This document shows, one piece after another, positions 52,563 to 61,503 of a DNA stretch of 64,000 nucleotides. The translations under genes and the position numbers were made by a program. Under the pieces are notes generated by a model. That model worked only from the letters and a program-made list of their open reading frames with translations, did no database searches and had not been told where the DNA came from. How positions within the stretch are numbered: position 1 is the stretch's first letter; every line of letters starts with the position of its first letter. Origin of the DNA: an uncultured Lachnospiraceae bacterium. GTDB lineage: Bacteria > Bacillota > Clostridia > Lachnospirales > Lachnospiraceae. Where the stretch lies: positions 1-64,000 of the forward strand of contig CAJUDH010000019.1 of assembly GCA_910584845.1 (NCBI GenBank). The letters are read 5' to 3'.

Positions 52563-53264
52563 ATGAGCAAGCAGAAAAGGGCATGCCTTTTACTGGCCAT
52601 GGCCGGGGTGATTGTATCCGCTTGTAGCCAGGCCGGCGGGTCAGGCCGGTGGGCGGCCGATGTGGACAGTATCTATGTGACCAAGTCGTTGGATGTACGC
52701 AGCGCCATGGTCTTTACTTCGGCAGTGGCCAACGATTTGTACGACCAGGAAGAATTAGCCCGGGATACCAGGGAATGGGTACAGGATTACAATGCAAAAG
52801 AGGGCCAGGAAGAAAGCCCGCGCCAGGGGAAAAGCCCGGATCCGGATAAAGGAAAGGACGGAGGCCGCGGAAAGGGCAAGCTTCCAGTAGCCTTAACTTC
52901 CTGTACATTAAAAGGCGGGACGGGGGCCATGGTGTTTGACTATGGCACGCCAGAGGATTTTGTTAAATTTTCCCAGGAGGTGGGGGATACTTCCCACACG
53001 GTTACCGCGCTGTCCGTGGGGACTGTGGCAGATATGCTGCCGGACGGGAAAGTGGCCGGCCTCCGTTTTGCCGCGCCGGACGGCAAGGCGGCGGAGGGGC
53101 GGGAAGTGGCAAAGCACCCCAAGTACCGGGTAGTAGCCATAGAAGGCGCGGCTACCGTATGTACGGAAGGCAAAGTGGCTTATGTGTCTTTTGGGGACAT
53201 GGCGGTCAAGGACGACTATACGGTAGTGACAGGGGAAGGGCTCCACTATATTATATTTCATTAA
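52563..53264 (+). CDS. Predicted lipoprotein of unknown function
   Basis: 233 residues. A type II signal peptide is clear: basic start (SKQKR), hydrophobic stretch, and lipobox VSAC with Cys21 as the lipidation site. A Lys/Gly/Asp-rich linker (about 78-105) joins two small domains (IYVTKSLDVRSAMVFTSAV and LTSCTLKGGTGAMVFDYGTPEDF). No family recognised. GGAGG lies seven bases before the ATG. Own promoter; glyS follows after about 110 bases. Confidence 0.8.
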   Translation: MSKQKRACLLLAMAGVIVSACSQAGGSGRWAADVDSIYVTKSLDVRSAMVFTSAVANDLYDQEELARDTREWVQDYNAKEGQEESPRQGKSPDPDKGKDGGRGKGKLPVALTSCTLKGGTGAMVFDYGTPEDFVKFSQEVGDTSHTVTALSVGTVADMLPDGKVAGLRFAAPDGKAAEGREVAKHPKYRVVAIEGAATVCTEGKVAYVSFGDMAVKDDYTVVTGEGLHYIIFH

Positions 53265-53375
53265 AAGGGGGCCAGGGGGCCGGCAGTGTTTCAGACGGGA
53301 ATGGATGGCAGGAACACTCTAAAAGGGGTTCCCCGATAAGCAAAAGAAAGCAAAACAAAAAGAGAGGTAAAGGAT

Positions 53376-54764
53376 ATGGAAAAAACATTAGATAAAATTG
53401 TGGCGTTGGCAAAGAGCAGGGGTTTTGTCTATCCGGGTTCGGAGATCTACGGCGGCCTTGCCAACACTTGGGATTATGGTAACCTGGGCGTAGAATTGAA
53501 AAATAACGTGAAAAAGGCGTGGTGGCAGAAGTTTGTCCAGGAAAGCCCTTATAATGTGGGCGTGGACTGCGCCATTTTGATGAATTCCCAGACCTGGGTG
53601 GCTTCCGGGCATTTGGGCAGCTTTTCCGACCCGCTAATGGATTGTAAGGCTTGCAAAGAGCGGTTCCGTGCAGACCAGCTTATTGAAAATTATATGGAAG
53701 AAAAAGGGGTCAAATCCGAAGGTTCCGTAGATGCCTGGTCCCAGGAGGAAATGAAGAAGTATATTGAAGAGAATAACATCTGCTGCCCAAGCTGCGGCAA
53801 ACATGATTTTACGGATATACGCCAATTTAACCTGATGTTCAAGACGTTCCAAGGGGTGACGGAGGACGCCAAGAATACGGTATACCTGCGTCCTGAGACG
53901 GCCCAGGGCATTTTTGTGAATTTTAAAAACGTACAGCGGACTTCCCGCAAGAAAATCCCCTTTGGCATTGCCCAGGTAGGGAAATCTTTCCGCAACGAAA
54001 TTACCCCAGGCAATTTTACGTTCCGTACCAGGGAGTTTGAGCAGATGGAACTGGAATTTTTCTGCAAGCCGAACACGGATTTGGAGTGGTTCGCCTATTG
54101 GAAGCAGTTTTGCATCGACTGGCTGAAAGCCCTGGGAATGAAAGAAGAAGAAATGCGGGCCCGGGACCATGAGCCGGAAGAGCTAAGCTTCTACAGCAAG
54201 GCTACCACGGACATCGAGTTTTTGTTCCCCTTTGGCTGGGGCGAACTGTGGGGGATCGCGGACCGGACCGACTATGACTTGAGCCGCCATCAGGAAACTT
54301 CCGGACAGGACCTGTCCTATTTTGACGACGAGGGTAAAGAGCGGTATATCCCTTACGTGATCGAGCCTTCCCTGGGGGCGGACCGGGTGACTTTGGCTTT
54401 CCTCTGCGCAGCCTATGACGAGGAGGAGATTGGCGAGGGGGACGTGCGCACAGTGCTCCATTTCCATCCGGCTTTGGCCCCGGTGAAGATCGGCGTGCTG
54501 CCCTTGTCGAAAAAGCTGGCAGAAGGCGCAGAAAAGATCTATCAGGAACTGAGCAAGTATTACAACTGTGAATATGACGACCGGGGCAATATCGGCAAAC
54601 GTTACCGCAGGCAGGATGAGATCGGCACGCCTTTCTGTGTCACGTTTGATTTTGAATCAGAGTCTGACCACGCGGTGACGGTCCGTGACCGGGATACAAT
54701 GGATCAGGTCCGGGTGCCCATCGCAGGGCTGAAAGCTTATTTTGAAGATAAGTTCCGGTTTTGA
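53376..54764 (+). CDS. glyS: Glycyl-tRNA synthetase (single-chain dimeric type)
   Basis: 462 residues, class II synthetase of the eukaryote/archaeal-like GlyQS type. Motifs: FVYPGSEIYGGLANTWDYGNLGVELKNN near the start, LMFKTFQGVTEDAKNTVYLRPETAQGIF, the motif 2 loop FRNEITPGNFTFRTREFEQME, and a C-terminal anticodon-binding domain (LAPVKIGVLPLSKKL). No T-box leader is visible in the 110 bases upstream. A zinc-ribbon-like CxxC pair (CKACKERF; CCPSCGK) is present in the insertion. Followed by a strong terminator. Confidence 0.96.
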   Translation: MEKTLDKIVALAKSRGFVYPGSEIYGGLANTWDYGNLGVELKNNVKKAWWQKFVQESPYNVGVDCAILMNSQTWVASGHLGSFSDPLMDCKACKERFRADQLIENYMEEKGVKSEGSVDAWSQEEMKKYIEENNICCPSCGKHDFTDIRQFNLMFKTFQGVTEDAKNTVYLRPETAQGIFVNFKNVQRTSRKKIPFGIAQVGKSFRNEITPGNFTFRTREFEQMELEFFCKPNTDLEWFAYWKQFCIDWLKALGMKEEEMRARDHEPEELSFYSKATTDIEFLFPFGWGELWGIADRTDYDLSRHQETSGQDLSYFDDEGKERYIPYVIEPSLGADRVTLAFLCAAYDEEEIGEGDVRTVLHFHPALAPVKIGVLPLSKKLAEGAEKIYQELSKYYNCEYDDRGNIGKRYRRQDEIGTPFCVTFDFESESDHAVTVRDRDTMDQVRVPIAGLKAYFEDKFRF

Positions 54765-54780
54765 TTTCAAATTTAACAAT

Positions 54781-54820
54781 AAAAGGGCCTGCCACATTAC
54801 AAGAGGGGCAGGCCCTTTTA
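54781..54820 (+). terminator. Terminator of glyS
   Basis: AAAAGGGCCTGCC (54781-54793) is perfectly complementary to GGCAGGCCCTTTT (54807-54819), 17 bases past the stop, with a T-run in the stem end. Confidence 0.85.
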
Positions 54821-54961
54821 CGGTGAAAACATGCCCTTGCAGCAGGGCTGTTGGGCTGGCCCCATGCCCATACCCCGTGAAACGGCCATATTTGGCATTT
54901 TGCGTGCATCTGGCAGGCCCACGGCATCCTTTTTTCCTATTATGGAAGCGGCTGCGTGGCA

Positions 54962-55056
54962 GGGGGCATACCTGGTGCGGAAAAGCATTCTACGCAACGA
55001 TGGGAATCCTGCCCTTGCAACGGGGGCAGGGGCATACCTGGTGCGGAAAAGCATGG
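54962..55056. repeat. Direct intergenic repeats, two units
   Basis: GGCATACCTGGTGCGGAAAA followed by GCAT occurs at 54965 and 55031, a spacing of 66. The repeats lie between glyS terminator and the DUF3842 gene end. Similar spacing is seen in the repeats at 49832 and 60006. Confidence 0.8.
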
Positions 55057-55067
55057 ACCCACGGCAT

Positions 55068-55481
55068 TTATGGCTGTAAGCAATTTTGCACTTCTTCGAT
55101 AACCTGGGCAATCATTTCGTTTAGGGACAGGCTGTTGCAGCCGACTACCTGGTGGTTGCACCGGTTGACGGGCATAAGGAGCTGGCGGGCCCGGCTTTGG
55201 CCTACGGCCACGGCCATGGCAGGGGTAACCTCCCCATAAAGGGAATCGGCGATTACGATGCCGATGGGGCCGATGATCAGGTCGGAGTCCCTTGCCGCCA
55301 CAATTACCGGATTTTCCCCGGTAGCCCCAAAATCTGCGCCGGCTTTTAGCATGGCGGCAGTTGCTGTGCTGTTGGTGCCGATGGCCAGGATTTCTTGCCG
55401 GGGAAATTGTTTTTTCATCTGCTCAACGATAGCTTTCCCCATTTTTCCGCCTTGGCCGTCAATGACGGTTATTTTTTTCAT
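55068..55481 (-). CDS. DUF3842 family protein
   Basis: 137 residues from the ATG at 55481, preceded by GGAGG; the open frame extends 24 codons upstream without a better site. Begins ITVIDGQGGKMGKAIVEQMKKQFP, a Rossmann-like loop, with NSTATAAMLKAGADFGATGENPVIVAARDSDLIIGPIGIV as the conserved core of DUF3842. Contains Cys in NRCNHQVVGCNSLSLNEMI. Function unknown. Confidence 0.85.
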   Translation of the reverse strand: MKKITVIDGQGGKMGKAIVEQMKKQFPRQEILAIGTNSTATAAMLKAGADFGATGENPVIVAARDSDLIIGPIGIVIADSLYGEVTPAMAVAVGQSRARQLLMPVNRCNHQVVGCNSLSLNEMIAQVIEEVQNCLQP

Positions 55482-55647
55482 GTTTTCCTCCATTCTGTGC
55501 CATGTTTTCCAAACTTTAGCGCCCGGCTTTGCGGGATGGTTTCTGCCGGACATTCCCCATGCCAGGGGATGTGAGGTTACATGGCGCGGGTATCTTTCAC
55601 GTGTTTTTGTGCCTAAATGGTGTAGTGTAAGGCGCCGGCTGCCTTTG

Positions 55648-56484
55648 CTATAGCTGGCGGTTGCGTTTCCTCCATTCGTTGGGGGGGAGCTGCATGATGC
55701 TTTTAAATGCCCGGGTGAAATGGAACTGGTTCGGGTAGCCTACTTGATTGGCAATCTCGGCAATGGTCAAGTCAGTGGAACGCAAGTATTCGCAGGCCTT
55801 GTGGACCCGGTAGGTAATCAGGAATTCCTGGGGGCTTTTTTGTGTCATTTTTTTGAACAGTTTACTAAAATAGCATCGGTTTAACCCTAAATGGGAGGCA
55901 ATGTCTTCAATGGTAATATTTTCCATATAATGGTTTTCAATATAGCCGGCAGTGGACTGGACATAGAATTTCTTTATATCGTCCCGGGGCAGGGGCCTGG
56001 CGGTGGCAGAATGTTCCATAAGGGAGCCAAAGAAAAGGTAGGCATACCCCATAGTCTGGGCGGGCAGCATGTCCGGATGCCCCAACATATAGAGCAGGGG
56101 GGAGAATGCTTCCAGCCAGCCGTTTTCTGTGGAGGCATTAAAAATGGGGCACCCGTGGGAAAGGCCCGCGTGGGACAGGAATTCTTTGGCTTTCAGGCCG
56201 TCAAATTCAATCCAGGCATATTCCCAAGGGTCATTGCCGTCTGCGCTGTAATGGACGATGTGGTTGGGTTCAATAAGGAAAGCCTGGCCCTTATGTAAAT
56301 GGTATTCGGCGGACTGGCCCTGGGCTTTGGCCCGGTATACCCCTTTGCCGGAGAGGATGCAGTGGATCAGATAATGGTTGCGTATGGCAGGGCCAAAAGT
56401 GTGGTATGGCTTGCATGGTTCCCTCCCGTATTGGTAAATGGTGATGTCAAAAAAGTCGTTGTTTAGGAAAAGGTAATTTTGCAT
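55648..56484 (-). CDS. AraC family transcriptional regulator
   Basis: 278 residues. N-terminal cupin-type sensing domain (HYLIHCILSGKGVYRAKAQGQSAEYHLHKGQAFLIEPNHIVHYSAD) and a C-terminal double helix-turn-helix (ITIEDIASHLGLNRCYFSKLFKKMTQKSPQEFLITYRVHKACEYLRSTDLTIAEIANQVGYPNQFHFTRAFKS). This is the usual arrangement of sugar-responsive activators. It is divergent from the GH36 alpha-galactosidase gene and is its likely regulator; an 11-bp inverted repeat brackets its own promoter. Confidence 0.93.
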   Translation of the reverse strand: MQNYLFLNNDFFDITIYQYGREPCKPYHTFGPAIRNHYLIHCILSGKGVYRAKAQGQSAEYHLHKGQAFLIEPNHIVHYSADGNDPWEYAWIEFDGLKAKEFLSHAGLSHGCPIFNASTENGWLEAFSPLLYMLGHPDMLPAQTMGYAYLFFGSLMEHSATARPLPRDDIKKFYVQSTAGYIENHYMENITIEDIASHLGLNRCYFSKLFKKMTQKSPQEFLITYRVHKACEYLRSTDLTIAEIANQVGYPNQFHFTRAFKSIMQLPPNEWRKRNRQL

Positions 56485-56590
56485 GGGATCCCTCCGTGAA
56501 ATACAAAGGACATAGCCGTTTACAAGATATACCCAAATGTGTCTGCCTTTTGTGTGGAATCGGGAAAGGGCACATCATGGAATAGATTAC

Positions 56591-56633
56591 ATCATACCAC
56601 CGCATGTACAAAGCTGTCAAGTGGTGGTATGAT
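56591..56633 (-). promoter_or_regulatory. Promoter with 11-bp inverted repeat for the AraC gene
   Basis: Minus strand: -35 TTGACA (56615-56620), 18 bases, -10 TATGAT (56591-56596). ATCATACCACC (56591-56601) is perfectly complementary to GGTGGTATGAT (56623-56633), so one arm covers the -10 and the other lies just upstream of the -35. The rest of 56634-57125 shows no gene that I recognise. Confidence 0.65.
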
Positions 56634-57125
56634 TGGTTGCGGAAAGGCGAAAACCTCCTGGGAAACGAAGGGGAAAAGCGGATTTAGGCCTTGAATTTTC
56701 ATAATATTTAAGAAATCGGGAGGCAAAGCAGAGGGTAAGAGGGCCTATAGGGGCAGACTGCATTTTCCGGGGCGGTTTGCCCCGATAAAAATATTTTCGA
56801 CATATAATGGTATGGAAAAGGAAGGGGGATCCACAGGGCATGTGGCCTTGTATCCCATCAAATGGAAAGGAAGGGGAAAGTGGGCAGCCAAAAAAACGGT
56901 TTGGCGGTATTGAAGGCAGGCACTTTGAAAGGATTCGGATACCCGGGCTGGCTGCGTACCAAAATCCCGTCTGCAACCGTTCTTAAACATGCCAGGTTAC
57001 ATGTGGCCTGCCCTTACCACAAGGGCACAAAAATCCGTTAGGATGATTCCCAGGAAACAAGGGGGCTTATACCGGTGGTATGCCCAAAAAGCCGGTTTGC
57101 AGAGATATTGCACTACGGGCGGGCC

Positions 57126-57312
57126 GATTGCCCGGGAGGGCGGAACGGACCGGGGGGAGCAGAAGTGCCCGGAAGAGCGGAAGGAACTGGGGGGAGCGGA
57201 AGGAACCAAGACAGCGGAAGTGCCCGGGGGAGCGGAACGGATCAGGAGAGCGGTAGTGCCGGGGGAGCGGAAGGGATCGGGGGGGCGGAAGTGCCCAGAA
57301 GTGCCAGCATAT
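57126..57312. repeat. G-rich imperfect tandem repeat
   Basis: About four to five units of roughly 36-38 bases built around GGGGGAGCGGAAG and GCGGAAGTGCCC. The plus strand is strongly purine-rich. It lies between the AraC and GH36 genes; open frames across it are low-complexity and not convincing proteins. Confidence 0.7.
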
Positions 57313-57457
57313 TTGAAAAGTGCCGTGCATTTTAAGGGGGATTGGAACTATGCCCTGGAAAAGTCGGGTTTTGAAAGGCCCGGTTTTCCGGAGCCGGCTG
57401 AACGGTAAAAATCTGGCGCGCCGGTGCACGGCACGGCAAAACAGGAAAGGATTGGTT

Positions 57458-59725
57458 ATGGCCATTACATTTGACAGGGAGTCCAGGATTTTTACCCTGG
57501 ATACAAAGGATAGCACATGGCAGATGCAAGTCAGCCCATATGGGCATTTGCTGCACCTATATTATGGAGGGAGGGTTTTCGGGGCGGGGCTTTCCTATCT
57601 GGTAAGGGGGATTAACCGGGGCTTTTCCGGGGCGCCGTATGAGGTGGGGGAAGCCAGGGAGTATTCGCTGGATACCTATCCCCAGGAATTTTCAACCTTC
57701 GGGGTCGGGGATTACCGGGCATCCTGCCTGCAGGTAGAACATGGGGACGGCAGCCGGGCAACGGAACTTTTGTTTGATTCCTACCGAATTTACAAAGGGA
57801 AGTACGGGCTTTCGGGGCTGCCTGCGGTGTGGGCGCAAGACGGGGAAGGGGAAACGTTGGAAATTGTGCTTAAGGACAAGGCGACCCGGGTGGAAGTGGT
57901 ATTATATTACGGGGTGCTGGAAAGCTATGACGTAATTACCAGGGCCTGCCAGGTCAAAAACAAAGGGGAGGGGGTTTGGCTAAACCGTGTGCTTTCGGCC
58001 TGCCTAGATTTCCAGAGGGATGATTTGGAAATGATTTCCTTTTATGGCCGCCATGCCATGGAGCGGATGTTGGAAAGGGGGAAGTGCCGCCATGGAAAGG
58101 TGGCGGTTGACAGCTTGCGGGGAACCTCCAGCCATCAGCAAAACCCTTTTGTGATTTTGTGCGAGGACGGCGCCAGGGAAAGCTGGGGGGAGTGTTACGG
58201 TGCGTCCCTGGTTTACAGCGGGAATTTTTTGGCGCAGGCAGAGGTGGATCAGATCGGCCAGGCCCGGTTTGTTATGGGGATCCATCCGGAAGGGTTTTGC
58301 TGGCGCCTGGAAAAAGGGGAAAGCTTTACGGCTCCGGAAGTGGTTTTTTCTTTTAGCAGGGAGGGCTATGGGAAGCTGTCCAGGAATTTCCATAACCTCT
58401 ACCGTAGGCATCTGACCAAAAGCAAATTCCGGGGTCGAAGGAGGCCGGTGCTTTTAAACAACTGGGAAGCAACCACATTTTACTTTACCCAAGACGAGCT
58501 GGTGTCCCTGGCGGAAAGCGGGAAGGAGCTGGGGGTGGAACTGTTTGTCATGGACGACGGGTGGTTTGGGGGCAGGAACCATGACCGGTGCGGTTTGGGG
58601 GACTGGACGGCCAACCGGGAGAAGCTTCCTGCAGGGGTGGAAGGCCTGGCAGAAAAAATCCACGGGATGGGCCTGCAATTCGGGATCTGGATAGAGCCGG
58701 AAATGGTCAATGAAGACAGTGGCCTTTACCGGGCCCACCCGGACTGGTGCCTGTGCATACCGGGCCGGACGCCTAACCGGGAACGGGGGCAGCTGGTTTT
58801 GGACATGAGCAGGCAGGAAGTCAGGGATTATTTATTTGCCGGCATTGGGGAGGTCTTGGAAAAGGCCAAGGTGGATTATGTGAAATGGGATATGAACCGG
58901 AACCTATCTGATGTGTGGTCAGCGTCCTATGGGGCAGGGCGCCAGGGGGAAGTGGCCCACCGGTATGTGCTGGGGGTATATGAGCTTATGGAGCGGTTTA
59001 CCAACCGTTTCCCGGATATATTGTGGGAAGGCTGTTCCGGGGGAGGAGGGCGTTTTGACGCGGGGATCCTCTATTACATGCCCCAGATCTGGTGCAGCGA
59101 CAATACTGATGCAATCGAACGGATTGCCATCCAATACGGAACCTCTTTTGGCTATCCGGCCAGCGCTATGGGGGCCCATGTTTCGGTAAGCCCCAACCAG
59201 CAGACCGGGCGGGAAGTCCCCTTACAAACCCGGGGGGTGGTAGCCATGGCCGGGGCTTTTGGATATGAGCTGGATGTGAGGAAGCTTAGCCCTCAGGAGC
59301 GGGAGGCAATAAAAGGGCAGATCTGGTGGTACAAACAATGGCAGCCATTGATTTTAGACGGGGACTACTACCGGTTGACTGCCGTGGAAGAGAACGGGGA
59401 TTTTGCGGCATGGCAGTTTGTAAGCCAAGACCAAAAGCGGTCGCTGGTAAGCGCGGTTTGCCTGCGCGCCAGGGCAAACCCCCCGTTTTTGCGGGTGCGG
59501 GCAAAAGGGCTTTTGGAGGACGTCCGGTACCGGGTGTGGTACCGGGGGGAGGGGGAGGGCGCCCCGGAGGATGGCAAGGGAAACAGCCTGGAAGGCCAAG
59601 GCATGGAAATGGTTGGATGCCGGCCCATGGTTTGCCCGGGAAGCGCCCTGATGAACGCCGGGGTGAACCTGCCGGTGTTCAGGAAAGATTATGAGAGTGT
59701 GGAAATTGTAATAGAAGCTTTTTGA
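57458..59725 (+). CDS. Alpha-galactosidase, glycoside hydrolase family 36
   Basis: 755 residues from the ATG at 57458, seven bases after AGGAAAGG; a longer upstream frame exists but crosses low-complexity sequence. N-terminal beta-sandwich, then the barrel: LLNNWEATTFYFTQDEL, LFVMDDGWFGGRNHD, FGIWIEPEMVNEDS, DYVKWDMNRN with nucleophile Asp at about residue 478, EGCSGGGGRFDAGIL, and CSDNTD with acid/base Asp at about 548. Cytoplasmic (no signal peptide), so it acts on imported raffinose-type or melibiose-type sugars. No transporter is adjacent. Confidence 0.95.
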   Translation: MAITFDRESRIFTLDTKDSTWQMQVSPYGHLLHLYYGGRVFGAGLSYLVRGINRGFSGAPYEVGEAREYSLDTYPQEFSTFGVGDYRASCLQVEHGDGSRATELLFDSYRIYKGKYGLSGLPAVWAQDGEGETLEIVLKDKATRVEVVLYYGVLESYDVITRACQVKNKGEGVWLNRVLSACLDFQRDDLEMISFYGRHAMERMLERGKCRHGKVAVDSLRGTSSHQQNPFVILCEDGARESWGECYGASLVYSGNFLAQAEVDQIGQARFVMGIHPEGFCWRLEKGESFTAPEVVFSFSREGYGKLSRNFHNLYRRHLTKSKFRGRRRPVLLNNWEATTFYFTQDELVSLAESGKELGVELFVMDDGWFGGRNHDRCGLGDWTANREKLPAGVEGLAEKIHGMGLQFGIWIEPEMVNEDSGLYRAHPDWCLCIPGRTPNRERGQLVLDMSRQEVRDYLFAGIGEVLEKAKVDYVKWDMNRNLSDVWSASYGAGRQGEVAHRYVLGVYELMERFTNRFPDILWEGCSGGGGRFDAGILYYMPQIWCSDNTDAIERIAIQYGTSFGYPASAMGAHVSVSPNQQTGREVPLQTRGVVAMAGAFGYELDVRKLSPQEREAIKGQIWWYKQWQPLILDGDYYRLTAVEENGDFAAWQFVSQDQKRSLVSAVCLRARANPPFLRVRAKGLLEDVRYRVWYRGEGEGAPEDGKGNSLEGQGMEMVGCRPMVCPGSALMNAGVNLPVFRKDYESVEIVIEAF

Positions 59726-59753
59726 GGGCAGGCCGGCGAGGGGGGGCTTTCAG

Positions 59754-59775
59754 GCCGGCACAGCGCTGTGCCGGC
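59754..59775. repeat. 22-bp perfect palindrome after the GH36 gene
   Basis: GCCGGCACAGC (59754-59764) followed directly by its complement GCTGTGCCGGC (59765-59775). Nearby GGCC-rich sequence continues the pairing potential. No T-run. May act as 3' stabiliser or protein site. Confidence 0.6.
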
Positions 59776-60005
59776 GTGCCGGCCACATTGCTTTCAACTA
59801 AATGGCGCAGGATGGATGCCCGGCCTGCAAGGCAGCAAAGGGGCCGTGTTTTTGGTTCTCGGGCAGGCCCTGGCGGTATTGCTGGCCGGCAAACAGCGCG
59901 GCCGGCGAAACCTTATATTGGAGGGGAGCGATGCCTGGGGCTTGTTGGTTGGCAACGGGCAAGCAGATAAAAGGGCAGGCCAGCCATTCGGCGAAATGTA
60001 ATCTG

Positions 60006-60175
60006 GCCGGCACTCTCGTGTACGGGCACGTCCGCTTTGGATATGCTGGTGGAGCAGTGGAGGGTATCCGGTTCTGCACTTTCGTGTATGGGCATGTCCG
60101 TTTACCAGACGGAAGTTGTGGAAGCCAGGATTCCGGTTCAGCATTTTCGTGTATGGGCACGTCCACGCTTAGTCA
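60006..60175. repeat. Tandem intergenic repeats, three units
   Basis: TCGTGTA followed by (C/T)GGGCA(C/T)GTCC occurs at 60016, 60082 and 60147, spacings 66 and 65. Units one and two end in TATCCG/ATTCCG before GGTTC. No convincing protein is encoded in 59776-60385. Confidence 0.8.
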
Positions 60176-60309
60176 AATGGCACAGAACGAATTTTTAGCT
60201 TACAAGGCGGCTGAATGAGGCGGTGCAGTGGCATCGTTGACCGCCGACAACGCAGTCGGATGGAAATTTAGGCAAGGAGGTTTGCCTGAATAGAATCCGG
60301 ACAGTACAC

Positions 60310-60338
60310 TAGCCAAATTTAGATAAATCTGGTAAAAT
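60310..60338 (+). promoter_or_regulatory. Probable promoter of the DJ-1 gene
   Basis: -35 TAGCCA (60310-60315), 17 bases, -10 TAAAAT (60333-60338), about 40 bases before the ATG. Moderate match. Confidence 0.45.
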
Positions 60339-60385
60339 AGAAAAGGTACATATCAATAATATTTGCGAAAAGAGAGGGCGGTATA

Positions 60386-60961
60386 ATGGCAAAAGTTTAT
60401 GCAATGATAACAGACGGGACTGAAGAGGTAGAGTGCCTGGCCGTGGTGGACATCCTGCGCAGGGCCGGGGTGGAAACCGTGCTGGTATCTGTGGGCAGGA
60501 CAAGAGATGTGGTCAGCTCTCATCAGGTGAGGATCCAGGCGGATGCTACGGTGGAAGAAACAGACTTTACGGACGGGGACGTGATTTTTCTGCCAGGCGG
60601 TATGCCAGGATCGGAAAACTTATCTGCCTGTGAGAAATTGATAGGGGCATTGCAAAAAGCAGATGAAGAAGGCCGGAGGATCGCGGCGATCTGTGCGGCC
60701 CCAGGGGTGGTTTTGGGGCGCCATGGATTCCTTCGGGGCCGGACGGCTACCTGTTTCCCCGGTTTTGAGAAAGAATTCCTGGAGGGGGAATATACCCGGC
60801 AAGGGGTAGTGACCGACGGGAACATAACGACAGCCAGAGGGCTGGGCTTTGCCATTGATTTAGGGATCGAGCTGGTGAAACTGCTGATGGGGGAAGAAAT
60901 GGCAGAGGATGTAAAAGGGAAAATCCAATATAACGGCCCTTTGCATGGGGGCAGTATGTGA
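60386..60961 (+). CDS. DJ-1/PfpI family protein
   Basis: 191 residues of the DJ-1 group. MITDGTEEVECLAVVDILRRAGVETVLVSVG holds the conserved acidic residue, FLPGGMPGSENL follows, and RIAAICAAPGVVLG places the reactive Cys at the nucleophile elbow. The family includes glyoxalase III, deglycase-like and stress proteins. AAGAGAGGGCGG precedes the ATG. Single gene followed by a hairpin at 60980. Confidence 0.92.
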   Translation: MAKVYAMITDGTEEVECLAVVDILRRAGVETVLVSVGRTRDVVSSHQVRIQADATVEETDFTDGDVIFLPGGMPGSENLSACEKLIGALQKADEEGRRIAAICAAPGVVLGRHGFLRGRTATCFPGFEKEFLEGEYTRQGVVTDGNITTARGLGFAIDLGIELVKLLMGEEMAEDVKGKIQYNGPLHGGSM

Positions 60962-60979
60962 ATGTAAAGGCATATGATT

Positions 60980-61023
60980 ATGGCCATGGATGCGGGGCGG
61001 ATAAGCCCTACATCCATGGCCAT
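60980..61023. repeat. 13-bp inverted repeat with 18-nt loop after the DJ-1 gene
   Basis: ATGGCCATGGATG (60980-60992) is perfectly complementary to CATCCATGGCCAT (61011-61023), with an 18-base loop. Same arm and loop sizes as 13187-13230, and both loops contain AGCCC. No U-tract. Bases 61024-61324 show no gene. Confidence 0.6.
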
Positions 61024-61324
61024 TTGCGGAAGGGATGCCTGTGTGGCCATGGCGGCTGGATCCGGTAGGGCCGTGGAAACCGTCCGGGCGGATCCCCATA
61101 TTGAGGCAGCAAGAAACGATAGGGGGAAGCCGGATTCCCTTTGTGGAGGGGCGCTATCAAGGGGGATATTTAAGGATAATAAGGTTGAAAATAGGAAAAG
61201 GGTAAGGTTGTAAACCGTATATACGAACTACATACATATATCTGAAAATACAGAATATGAAAGTACTTACACGAAAATTAGCAGATTTTTGGGCATTTTT
61301 TCTCCATTATTTTGAAGAAAAGAA

Positions 61325-61353
61325 CTTTACTACCATATAAAATATGCTATACT
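61325..61353 (+). promoter_or_regulatory. Probable ppdK promoter
   Basis: -10 TATACT (61348-61353) with CTTTAC (61325-61330) at 17 bases; the -35 is weak. The leader to the ATG at 61504 is about 145 bases and has no riboswitch I recognise. Confidence 0.5.
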
Positions 61354-61503
61354 TATAGCAGACCGTCGGCGGTTTTTGCTGCTGCCTTCCAGGTTCCGGC
61401 CTTCTTGTTGGTACGGGGATGTGGGAAAGGGCAGATTTTGCCAAAGACGGATAGAAAATATGTAGAAAAAGGTCTACACACTTATTTTAGGAGGAAAACA
61501 CTT

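Noticed and set aside
53265..53375. T-box leader expected for glycyl-tRNA synthetase
   Set aside because: The 110-base gap is too short and the T-box consensus and antiterminator are not visible.
56804..56920. TATAAT box at about 56804 followed by a 33-codon ORF
   Set aside because: No acceptable -35 at normal spacing and no conserved-looking peptide.
60006..60175. Tandem repeats considered as a CRISPR array
   Set aside because: Only three diverged units, no uniform spacers, and no cas genes in the window.
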